Of a stretch of DNA of 40,212 bases, positions 27,101-37,282 are shown piece after piece. The position numbers and the translations under genes are program-made. This stretch comes from Phallusia fumigata (lineage: Eukaryota; Chordata; Ascidiacea; Phlebobranchia; Ascidiidae). The DNA lies in contig QXVZ01031672.1 in NCBI GenBank assembly GCA_008931825.1, positions 1 through 40,212 on the forward strand, in the 5' to 3' direction. Under the pieces are notes generated by a model that saw only the letters and a program-made list of their open reading frames with translations, ran no database searches and was not told where the DNA came from. Position 1 is the first letter of the stretch. Every line of letters begins with the position of its first letter.

Positions 27101-30100
27101 TTGATATGTTTGGCCATTTTTGCATTGTATGTAATACATGACTAACCGTCTGACAAAGGGTGATTATTGGTGTGCTTTCTTTAAACATCACCACTATTAT
27201 AGTTTGTAGGACTGCTAATTATTTCTTTCTACTAATACTGTTCCTTATATTAGCCAGTAAATTATAGCCAGCTGAGTGGATCAGGCACAAAAAAACTGAT
27301 CCAAGATTTTGTTTCCATTGTGGATAATCTTGCTGATGCAGATAGAGCAGATGAGTGGGTTGGCATTCAATCTCAAAAATCTGTTAATGACACCCAGAGA
27401 GGTATCACATGGAAAATAACCAAATTAAATATTTTTTAAACAGTACTTCTATTTCAGGAAAAAATGTTTCAACCCAACACCAAAATCCCCATTCATTACT
27501 TTTTATAACGGAGAATGTTCTTAAGCAAGTAATGTCAAGTGGGGGTTCTGATATATTGGAAAGTGAACCTTCATTTACTGTCACATCAGCCAATGTTATT
27601 AGCACCATCGAGAAGCAGTACTTGAATGCAAAATTGAATAACTCAAATGAAAATGGTACCATTCTTTTTAATTTTACATTTTTTTAAATGGACTGTAAGT
27701 TATCGATCACATTTAACAGGCACCCCCATCACATTTAACTATCAATTTTTTTAATTTTGTTTGTATTATACCTTGATTTGTACTTATTGTGAGAAAATTT
27801 TTAAACCAACACCCAAACTTTAAAAGATACTTAATAAAAGCTTCACAGCTCTAAAGTTGCATTTTTGTCCAAATAATTTTGCAGCAACTGAAGACAGCAA
27901 CCTAATAGTAAAATCGTCAGCAGCCAACAACAGCATTCCAGCATATTTCATAACCTCTACATTTCCAAACATCATTCACTTAATATCTAAAGCTGAAGGT
28001 GAAGAAAAGGCTACACAGTCCAATACCACACAACATCATAATGAAAATCAATTGGTATGAAAGTTGTTGTTTACATGTTGTCAAAAATGTTTGTTGTGTT
28101 CTTTTGCAGTTTGTCCCCAATTCTCCTGTTCTATCAGTAACAGTGATGCAAAATGGCAAAAAAATGTTGTCCTCTGTGAAGTTTAAGGTCCCTTTTAACA
28201 CTTCTGACATCCCAAACCCCATATTAAAAGGAGAAAAATACTATTTTACATGCAGCTACTTAGCTGACACTCAACAATGGGATTCACAGTGAGTGTCTTT
28301 CATGATTGTTCTTAGGCCTGCCTAATAAAGTAGGCACCAACTGGATTGAAAGTAATGAGATGGCGGAAAAATGTATATTACTTGCCTATCACTATCTTTT
28401 TTTCAGTGGTTGTTTTGTGAATAATGTTGATTTGGAAAAAAATGAAGTTACCTGTTCTTGTAATCACACAACTAACTTTGCAATTCTTTTGCAAGTGGTT
28501 CCACCACAGGTGATTGTTATATTTCTCTTTAAAAAACTCATGTATTGATATATTGTTTGATTATGTAGTTCATAAAATGGACAAAATAAAAAACAGTGTT
28601 ATTGTAGGTTGGTGCTTCAGACATGGCTATTTTATCACTCATCTCTTACATTGGTGAATCCCTGTCAGTTTTTTGTCTTATTATCACCCTGGTAAGATTG
28701 TTTTGTTTGTAATACTTAATAAAAACAATAAATTAAGCAAAAAATATATGTGTGTTTGTAGTTTAATACCATAAATACCCAACATGCACAATTGTTAGGT
28801 GATTTTTGCTGCATTTCATCGAAGTCTTAAATCAGAGAGGACGGTGGCGCACTTTCATTTAGTAATCTCACTAATCATTTTTCATGTTGTCCAATTGTTT
28901 TCATTCAAGGCAGAAAACTCAAAGGTAATGCAACAAAGTTGGTTTACATTGTTTGTCAAAGCAAGAATTTTTTTAATGACTAGTTTGCCCCACATTGTAG
29001 GCCATGAAAAAAAAATGTTGTGTGTTTATCGACAACTTGTTAAACCTGTCTTTTTATTTTGTTAAACAAAAAATCTGTAGGCAAATGCAATATGTACTGC
29101 AGCTGGATATTCTGTTTAACATATAAATGAATGCTTAATTAAAACTAAAAAATACTACTTTTTTTATGTAGGAAGTGACGCCTTCACCTTGCATTATTGT
29201 TGCCTTTCTTACCCACTTCTCACTTCTTGCAATATTTATGTGGATGCTTTGTGAAGGAATCACTTTACATTTAAGTGTTGTGGATGTGTTTAATGCTATG
29301 ACAAAATTTAAATTGCTCCGTTATTTCATTGGATGGGGTATGACTAGTTTCTTTTTTAGCAAACATAGTAGAAAAGTAATTGCTATGCTTGTTCTTGTAA
29401 GGAGTTCCACTTGTGGTGTCAGTTGTGACAGCTGCTTATGGTTTGAGCCAAAGACCTTATCCAACCTGCTATTTAAAAGGTGTTGGAGAACAAAGCTGTA
29501 ATGGTTATACAAAATCTGAAAATTCCCTCATGGATGCCCAACCAGGGCTTCAAGTAATTGAATGGTGTTGGCTTAGCACCGAAAACTATCTTATTTGGAG
29601 TTTGGTTTTACCAGCAATCATTGTTTTGATTGTAAGTAAACCAAAAAATCTAATATTAGGAAATCATGGCACACAGAACCTGGTGATTAATCCTTGATCT
29701 GTGGTATGTTTAGCTCAATACCGTGGTGCTTGCGAGAGTATCATTTATTATTTTGAGAAGTTCCCAAGCAACCAACAAACTACACACCCCTTCTACTGGC
29801 AAAAAAGAAACGAACCTTGACCACATCAGGTACAGGTCATTTCTTGTCACAGAGAAGCATACATTACTACAAATAAAAAGGTTGTATTCTTGTTTAGGAA
29901 ATCTCTTAAAGGTGCAGTCATACTGATGCCCATTCTTGGAATATCTTGGACATTTGGGCTTCTTCCTCAATCTCTTTCTCATGTTTCAATGCTTTACCTT
30001 TTTACACTACTCAATGCCACACAGGTATGATTTTAAATTGTATTGTTATGTTATTTAACATCTACATGTATCCCGGTACTTTTCAGGGTGTATTCATTTT

Positions 30101-30652
30101 GCTTTTTCATTGTATCTTGAATGGAGAAGTCCGATCAGTGGTGATACGATTTTTTAGAAAGCGTAACATAATCCAGCACCAAGTAAGAACATTTTATCTG
30201 TATTTACTGTTGACACAATCATACATACCCTGGGTTACAACAATATTTCCCAAAATTTAAACTCCTAAAAGTATTTGGATTTTTATATCTGTGTTAAATA
30301 TTGCCTGTTCTTTCAGAATTGGTCATATAATAGCAACTACAGAAATCCATCAGTGGACTTGCGACATATTACTACTTCCAAAGACAGTGAAGATAGGAGT
30401 CAACTGACAAATATTGTGCAAAGAAGTTCCTCCACTAATACAAGCTCGACATATTTTGGTGGCACTGAATTATCCTTCACTAGCTCACCAGAAGATCATG
30501 CTTTTATTTCCACCATAGAGTATCCCACAAAAATGGAGATACAAAATTTCAACATTCACCAACCGGATACTTTCGGAACCTCTGATATGCTGTTGTCTGA
30601 TGATGACTTAGAAATCAACTCTGATGATGCAACAAGTCAAAAGTTTATTTAA
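24148..30652 (+). CDS. Adhesion GPCR with N-terminal kringle domain, complete, 1,296 aa
   Basis: Class B2 (adhesion) seven-transmembrane receptor. Exons: 24148-24268, 24403-24672, 24734-24805, 24914-25240, 25313-25520, 25768-25919, 25976-26144, 26275-26364, 26437-26645, 26791-26984, 27254-27401, 27458-27655, 27885-28054, 28110-28288, 28407-28509, 28608-28691, 28799-28924, 29172-29337, 29402-29631, 29714-29829, 29898-30024, 30087-30182, 30317-30652; all phases agree. Order: signal peptide (about 1-19); kringle (55-131, six Cys); unassigned ectodomain with scattered Cys (about 155-540); GAIN (about 555-870) ending in a GPS with CSCNHTTNFA; TM1 from about 874 to TM7 near 1165; Ser/Thr-rich tail to 1296. 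The conserved extracellular disulfide Cys are present (PSPC before TM3, CWLS before TM5), as are SWTFGLLP in TM6 and NATQGVFILLFHC in TM7. Orthology to a vertebrate ADGR subgroup is unresolved. Confidence 0.92.
24403..24672 (+). other. Single phase 1-1 exon encoding the kringle domain
   Basis: Exon 2 of the adhesion GPCR. Residues 55-131 carry six cysteines in kringle spacing, with CYNGRGHGYTGTVNVT, RPCINW, YCRNP, GPWCY and YGYCDVLSC. The last Cys codon is split by the downstream intron. The exon starts after one base of a codon and ends after one base of a codon (phase 1-1), the symmetric class expected for shuffled extracellular modules. The Asp-x-Asp lysine-binding centre of plasminogen kringles is not evident, so lysine binding is not predicted. 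Confidence 0.93.
28110..28509 (+). other. GPS autoproteolysis motif and tethered agonist of the adhesion GPCR
   Basis: Exons 14-15 encode YFTCSYLADTQQWDSHGC followed by CSCNHTTNFAILL (Cys852 to about residue 864). The four Cys and the Trp fit the GAIN/GPS disulfide pattern. The cleavage tripeptide is His856-Thr857-Thr858, in place of the common His-Leu-Thr or His-Leu-Ser. The sequence after the predicted cut, TNFAILL, matches the usual Stachel tethered-agonist pattern. Confidence 0.85.
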
Positions 30653-30656
30653 ACAT

Positions 30657-31027
30657 AGGGTTGCCAACCGTCCTTTATTTCAAAGGACAATCCTTTACTC
30701 TGCTCTATTTGTCCTTGTCCTTTATTGAGATCTAAAATAACACTATTTGTCCTTTATTTTAAAACTGTTTTGACTTCTGGTTAAATTTCTGAACTGAGAC
30801 TTGAAGGAACAAAACAAATGTAGCATATTACACAACAAGGTAGTGATGAGGCCCTTCACAAAATCGAGCCGTAATTTGTTATGAAAGAAATCTATATGAG
30901 AAAACTTGTAATAGTAGTGCCAATATTTTTATGTAATCATCAGATTGAAATAATAATTAAAAGTGTGTTTTTGAGACATGTTAAGTTTTTGTGTCCTTTA
31001 TTGTAGCTTAACAAAGTTGGCAACCCT
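30657..31027. mobile_element. 371-bp non-autonomous inverted-repeat element at the adhesion GPCR stop codon
   Basis: Terminal inverted repeats AGGGTTGCCAAC (30657-30668) and GTTGGCAACCCT (31016-31027) are perfect over 12 bp. They are flanked by a perfect 10-bp direct repeat ATTTAAACAT at 30647-30656 and 31028-31037. Inside, variants of GTCCTTTATT recur at least four times. There is no coding capacity. The left target duplication contains the final Ile codon and the TAA stop of the GPCR (30650-30652), so the reading frame is untouched but the element now begins the 3'UTR. Superfamily is uncertain: 10 bp is longer than typical hAT duplications and nearer to Mutator-type ones. Confidence 0.85.
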
Positions 31028-31037
31028 ATTTAAACAT

Positions 31038-31744
31038 GAAACCTTCTTTCATTCTGGTCAACCTGGCAGTGCAAGACACACATATTTATGCACTTTTACA
31101 AACTACTAAACAGTCAAGTAATTCAGCAAACTTTGCAAAATATCAACTACAAATTTATTTTGTCACATAAAAACAATACATATAAATTGTGAATGCCATT
31201 TTTTGACAGTATTAAAAAAAAGATGCATGACTGTGTCATAACTAGAAAAAAAGATTGCATTAAAACATGGAAGACTATAGTAGCAGGAATGCACTGGCAA
31301 GACTGTATTGCCACTGCATACAAACACTGAATGCAGATCAAAAGGGCTTACTACTAATTGTTTTGGGGTTAATTTTGGGATTAATTCTGCAGCACAAGGA
31401 TTGGGCCATTAGCATGGACATATAAGTTTACTTCCTGTTTGGTTTCCAACACAGCCAAAAACAGTGATGAGAATGGTAACAAGGCCCTGACAGCGAAGTG
31501 TACTTTGTGAAGAATTAATAAAAAGGCTTAGCAATACAGTGATATGCATTTGACAGACTAAAGTAACACAGAATTGGTATAAAACACTTGCACAATAATA
31601 CTACTTGCAGTGATTAACATGTGTGTCAAAACATTTGGAGGGGACGAAAGCAGTGGTGTAACAGCAAATAAAACTCAGTAGCTTTTGACCACAAAAGCAA
31701 CATAAAAAATGATCGATGAAATTTTTTGCTATCTTTTTGCCATG
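31038..31744 (-). other. Convergent 3' region of the adhesion GPCR and the C1orf21-like gene
   Basis: No exon is supported here. A minus-strand AATAAA (TTTATT at 31154-31159) would end the C1orf21-like 3'UTR after about 590 nt. Plus-strand AATAAA sites at 31517 and 31667 could serve the GPCR. If these are used, the two transcripts overlap tail to tail. Confidence 0.4.
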
Positions 31745-33874
31745 TCACCTGACCCCCTGCATTAAATTAAATGAAATGCCATTTGAGCTTGAACTGTCCT
31801 TGCGTGGGTTACGCCAGGAGTGCATTGAGGCTAAAGATTGGTCATCTTCTGAACAATAGTCTTTACCCTGAAAAAGAACCTACATTTTAACAATGCTTTC
31901 AAATACTTATATTTAAGCTAATAGATAAGACAACAGGGTAAGTGGATATAAGTACCACTTATGGCCCTCTCAGGACTTGAAAAACCAAAACCGCTGTATA
32001 CACAAAAGGGTACACTGCTATGCAAGGCAATGTTCATAATGGCTCCAGTTTGAAAATGACATATTTTGTTTGTAACAACCTTTGGGAGAAACTGATGCTG
32101 CAAATGTTTGTACCACCCTGAAATAAACATGTTTTAGTCATTGACATTATAATGACATGCCCTAAATGGACTTTGGTCGGGCAACAAAAGTTATGTGATC
32201 TGTGTTGTAGAATCTACCCACCACAAATTGCCACAATAAAATTCAGATCATGAAGCCGACCATAACTAATTTAGGTAGTGGTGTTCTATTATTAGAACTC
32301 CTCATGTACATTGCTCCCTGGCCACAGGTCGGTAACTATTGAGGTAGAGAAAAACTTGGATACACCAAACATCGTAAATCACCATTAACAAGCTTGTTGT
32401 CTGGCCTCCAGGCGCTGTGTTTGTACAAGAAAATTAAAAAATGGGTCACATCGAATGCCTAAATCTGAATCATAAAACATAAATGCCATTTGAGACAGAG
32501 TGAGTTGCATTGAAAGTCATGTTACTGAAGGAGACTGACTGGCATAAATTTGGCAGTAAAAGTACAAAATCAATATTAGCGAAACTATAATATTTCAACA
32601 ATCGTGTAAGCATTAAAAAATCACTTAGGCCCGAAGTGTATGTATTTCGTCTGACAATAATACAGAGAATATCAAAATAAAACAAAAAACATTAAGACAC
32701 CAAAAATCAATATGCATGGCATCACTGTGGCAACTTATCTACTTAACCATGTGGATCCAAAACATATATCAATATTTTAAACTGGGCACAGACTTGTTTA
32801 CATAAGCAACAATGGGTGAGCAACAAAGTATTCACATGTCAGTCTCAAACATTTCTGTGGTTTAAAGCTCCCTTTTCAGACTAACAGAAAGGACATGACA
32901 TGTCTTCAAATTTAATGGGGCCTGCTTTAACATGTCTTTATGAATACACAGAAAACTTGGAACTTACTTGAGCAACTTTTTCGTCCAACATTCTGAAGAA
33001 ATCAACCTGACTTTGAGTGAGCACCAGCTTGCTACAAAAAATGCATAATAATGGAAAAAAATTATTACAATACAGTTGGTCACAATACAAAATATGCCTC
33101 AAAGCCTATTAAGGTACCTGTTTCTAGGACCAAATGGTGAAGATCTTGTTTTTTGTTTTTGTAAATCTGGCAAGCTTCCACCTCCCACTGGCAAACCATC
33201 TTTTCCAAAGGGTCGTGTAACACAAGTTGGGTTGGATGATTTTACCTGCAAAAAAGTTGTTGCAAAAGATTGCACTGCTAATCTCAAATTTAGGTCACTC
33301 GAAAGCTTTTGAATAGTTTGGGTTCAATTTTTAAACATTAAGCACAATCTAAGATACTCACATTAACATCACCGTCACTAGATCGTCTATCAGAGACAGT
33401 TTTCCTTGCACCAAGGGGACGTGTTATTACAACAGTTTTTTTAACAGGTGTAGTACTTGTAAGGTCATCTGCTTGATGAGGCAGTTGTAAAGTCACTGTG
33501 TGGGTATTGTTGTTTGGAGTGAGTGGCTCTGATGCTCCTCGTATTATGGTTGCCATTGCCACTGGTGGGTTGTCATTGCATACAACACCATTTTTCAACT
33601 CAACAGACTTAAATTTGTGTGGGGCTAATATAGATGATTTCAAATAGGAATGTGTACTTGGAGGACTTGATGCAGGTATAACTGTTAATCCATTTTGTTC
33701 TGATTTACCTTCAGTTTCTGAAATGGTACAAATTAAAACGTAAGTCATGAAAAAATCATACACAACTAACAAGTGTTTTATCTTGCCTTCATTTTTGCTG
33801 GCATCTTGTGAAACTAGATCAGAAGTCTTGCGATGAACAATCTTAACAGCTTGCTTAGAAAAATTACAACCCAT
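31745..33874 (-). CDS. C1orf21: C1orf21-like N-acylated protein, 252 aa
   Basis: Homologue of human C1orf21, a short protein of unknown function. Exons in transcript order: 33874-33787, 33717-33362, 33245-33118, 33031-32968, 31867-31745; phases agree. The strongest match is residues about 195-220, TQSQVDFFRMLDEK then GKDYCSED, which parallels SESQQEFFRMLDEK...GRDYCSEE near the human C-terminus. The N-terminus MGCNFSKQ gives a Gly2 myristoylation and Cys3 palmitoylation signal, as in human MGCASAKH, so membrane attachment is likely. This protein is about twice the human length because of a Ser/Pro/Thr-rich middle encoded by exon 2 and a tail of about 30 residues after the motif. Intron 1 uses a GC donor (AAG|GCAAGA). 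An in-frame ATG lies four codons upstream (33886), in a weaker context and without the MGC signal. A splice acceptor at 33896-33898 implies an upstream 5' exon. Confidence 0.8.
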
Positions 33875-33895
33875 GTTAAACAGCATCTGGAAACA

Positions 33896-36839
33896 CTGAA
33901 ATACAAATCGGCGAAAACATTGTAAGTAGAAAGAATATTTGTTTAATAGGGCCTAACTGTAAGCAATTTGACTTTTTTCATGTATGTGTAAGTATAAATG
34001 ACATTTCCGGTAAGTGTGTTTGTTTAATCTATTGTCTGGATAACTTGCATTCATGCGTTTGATAACAGAATGCCAACTGTCCAGAAAGCAAATTTATTGA
34101 ACAAATAAACTGACTGCTTTTAAATGAAAAATACTGCTGACATACGACAAATAAAGATTTTGTAATCTACTTTAGGAGAAAATAATTTCAATTCCTTGCA
34201 TCGGCAACAACATTTTTCCAAACCTTCAAAACAATAAAATACCACTTATGGTCTGAAAAATCATCAAATGACTTCTATCATAAAGTGCTAAATGTGATTG
34301 ATAGCAGAGTTTTATTCTCCCATGACACCACTACTGTTTTTTATGGCCTTCTTCACATGGTAAACAAAATATATGACATGATGTATATTGGCCAAGGAGG
34401 GCATATCTCTTGATATGTGTTACACCAACTATTTCACCTGTCATTCTATTGTTTGACAAGGACTGTACGTTTGAGAGAGCAAATATTAGCTTGTTTACTG
34501 TGTGTAACCAGTGGCCACTGTGTTCAAAAAATATTTTCAAGTAGATAGTGTTATTGCGCTTTCACTTGACAAGTGGTTAGATACATTAGTGTTGGAAATT
34601 TTACAGACAAATTATTGTGAAACTGGTTACAATGTAATTTTTCACAAACTTTTCATTTCATATTCAGCAACTTTAATAAATTTTCTTTAGTGTAACATTT
34701 AGGCATATTTATTTATTTCGTTAATGAAAGTTTTTACCACCCATTCATGTTCACATTCATTGTGCAAGCTACAGAAAAAGCCACTAACTAAAAATGAGAG
34801 GTAAAATCAAACATTACAATACCAAAACTTTCCTTGGCAAAATTATTTGCAGACATAATTGGCACTTACATTACAAATTTATTTTACGTTACGTTTTAGC
34901 ACAGATGTTTTTAGTCAATAAATTCTGTTTTTGTTTTAATACATATTAATTTTTTTATGTTTAAAAATTATTATTCTGTTTTAAATTGTAAAAAACATCC
35001 AAAAAATTAAAAATCAAATATTTTACAACCATACTGCAGGGTAAATGTGTAGTCCCAAGATTATTACTTGCAAGCTGATATTAATTTTTTGACAAACCAA
35101 CTTCCATTTTTTTCACACAAATACAGGTTATTTGTTTAACAGGTGTTAACCTGTCCATGGTGACATTAAGCAAAGAGGAAAACATAAGGTGCTTATTTAA
35201 GGTTGTGTTAAAAATGCTGTGGCTTAGCACAAACAGAAGACCATCTGAGTTCACACAAACAGATAATTAATTGCTTGAAAGGCACAAAATTAAATTGTTG
35301 CAAAAAGTTTGCCAATTGTGTCATTTAACTATTTAACTACTATTTATTTAAAAAAACTTTTTTAAAAAAAATAAATTTATCATCAAATACAAACATAAAC
35401 TAGATATTACCTACATGAAAACTTTATCTTAGTTTGCCTTAATTTGTGAGAAAAACCGACATTTGTTCCTGGGGCCTCTGCATTTGAAAAAATAAGAAAA
35501 TTGAAAATAAGAAACTTGAACAACCTTTCCAAATCTGTGTTTAACCTAATATCATTGGAGCTTTTTTTGTATCCAAGTTTTCCCATTTAAGTTTTGCAGT
35601 CAGTGGCTTTAATGGAGCCAAACCTATTGGATCCTAAGGGTGTATATATTTGTAATTTAAACACAGGTGGGCAGCCATGGTAGAAGCCTCTTTTTCTGGT
35701 CTGTTAGAGGTTACTACAAATTGGTGCGTTAACCAAGTTTACAGTTTTTTTGCGCTTTTATCTAAAACTTATTGACACCACGTCCATTTATGTCACTTCA
35801 CTTGAGTTAATTGCTACGACACACCTTAACTATTGTCAAAACTTTGTCAAAAAATATAGGCCACCCTTCTATATTCTACACTTACATGGCACTCAGATAG
35901 AAGTAAACTCTTCTAGAATTACAACTTTTTTACGGGAGAACGAACTCTTTGGCAACAAACGCAACACGATCTTAAAAAAACACGATCAAAAAACAATTAC
36001 ACCCAAGATCATTTTCTAACGTACTCATTCAGATGAGTCGGTTAAATTCCTTGCGGCAAGTCGTTAATGCGCTTAACACTCGTTTGATTCAATGCAACTG
36101 TAGGTAGAGTCTGCACTGAATGTCGAGCGCACAGATTGTGTACTTAAGCTGGTCGCGACGTGAATTGCGAAGTACTCAAGTTAAACGCCGCGCATGCGAT
36201 GCACAAAGCGTGACACTTCACTCGCCTCAGCTGGTTTTCAATTGGAAACGCGGAGTTGCTAACGCTGTTTTTGAAAGAAGACCACTAGTTTCAGGGCGCA
36301 CTCCAACTGCAGGAAATATTGTGCGAAAATAGCACTGCAGAAGACTGTTGAAGCAGAAACGTTGTTTTTGAAGATTTACGTCGTATGTTTGCCGTATCTC
36401 GGGCAACACTTGTAATAAACTGGTGCTTCTAAGAGTTTTGGTAATCTACTTAAAGACTAACAGTTTATCCGGGCGTAACTAACTGTCATGTTTAGACACA
36501 CACACTACCATCTAGGTTGCTACTTTTCCCTTTGTAAACTAAACATAACCACATAAATTCATTACATGACAGATTTTTAATACTGTAGTCAGGTGAGGTA
36601 TATAAGGGCAAAATCAAAAACGGGAAACAAACACTTGCCAGACAATCTCACAAAAAATAACATCTTGAGGTATAGGTAATACTTTTCTGTGGCAAAAGTA
36701 AAAATTTTTGTCAAGAAATAGTGCACTTCGGGGCAATTTAACAGCAATCTGGGTCACTGTTGACAGCAATGTACTATGGTCACCTTGATAACTACTACTT
36801 CAATAAAAATAAACATTTGCTTTCTTTGTTTGTTCGTTT
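33896..36839 (-). other. Upstream region of the C1orf21-like gene; no coding exon found
   Basis: From 33.9 to 35.7 kb the sequence is very AT-rich, with only chance short frames. From about 35.9 to 36.4 kb CpG rises sharply (for example GTCGCGACG and CGCCGCGCATGCG near 36.15-36.2 kb), which may mark a promoter and the 5' noncoding exon of the C1orf21-like gene. Open frames at 35750-36019 and 36120-36332 show no family motifs or splice context. Confidence 0.4.
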
Positions 36840-37030
36840 CACTTTTGGCTTGGTGGGCCTTGTTGCAGTGAGGTTCAAATTCATGACTTGAATTTAGCTC
36901 AACCTATCAGGACTTACTATGTTGGACCATTTTAGCTTAGGTTGCTTGCTAAGGGAAACATCCAAACCCACAACCTTGTGACACAAAAGCAAATCCTGCT
37001 AACCACTCAGCAATCTTGGTGGCATGTGGT
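36840..37030 (-). mobile_element. Candidate tRNA-derived SINE, minus strand
   Basis: Read on the minus strand from about 37024, the sequence starts like a tRNA. An A-box-like TTGCTGAGTGGTTAGC (about 36998-37013) is followed about 30 bp later by a degenerate B-box-like GGTTTGGATG (about 36959-36968), then by an unrelated tail. A second B-box-like GGTTCAAATTC lies on the plus strand near 36872. Target-site duplications were not identified, so the boundaries are approximate. Confidence 0.5.
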
Positions 37031-37282
37031 GCACTAAGATACAAAGATACAAGAGATAGTTGTGTGCCACTAGCCATGTGGACCTTGTCAAATTGCTGGT
37101 GAAAATCCTCTGACTTCTTAGTATGATTGATATTTCACCTTAGGCTTCTGAAACAGGTGTCAAAATGTTGCAAAGTACAAAAAATCTTATTCTATCTGGT
37201 TTATTGAGACTTTTTTTTAATAAAACTACTCAAATCCATGTTTGTTTTAAAGAAATTTGTCTGAGAGAAACAAACCACTTAC

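Noticed and set aside
33362-33886. Single-exon 182-aa protein starting MLFNMGC
   Set aside because: The frame reads through a likely 69-bp GC-AG intron and past a good donor at 33361. The MGC start four codons later fits the family. An isoform retaining the intron remains possible and is reported.
35750-36332. Plus-strand frames in the CpG-rich region
   Set aside because: No recognisable domain or splice context. CpG enrichment is better explained by a promoter or first noncoding exon.
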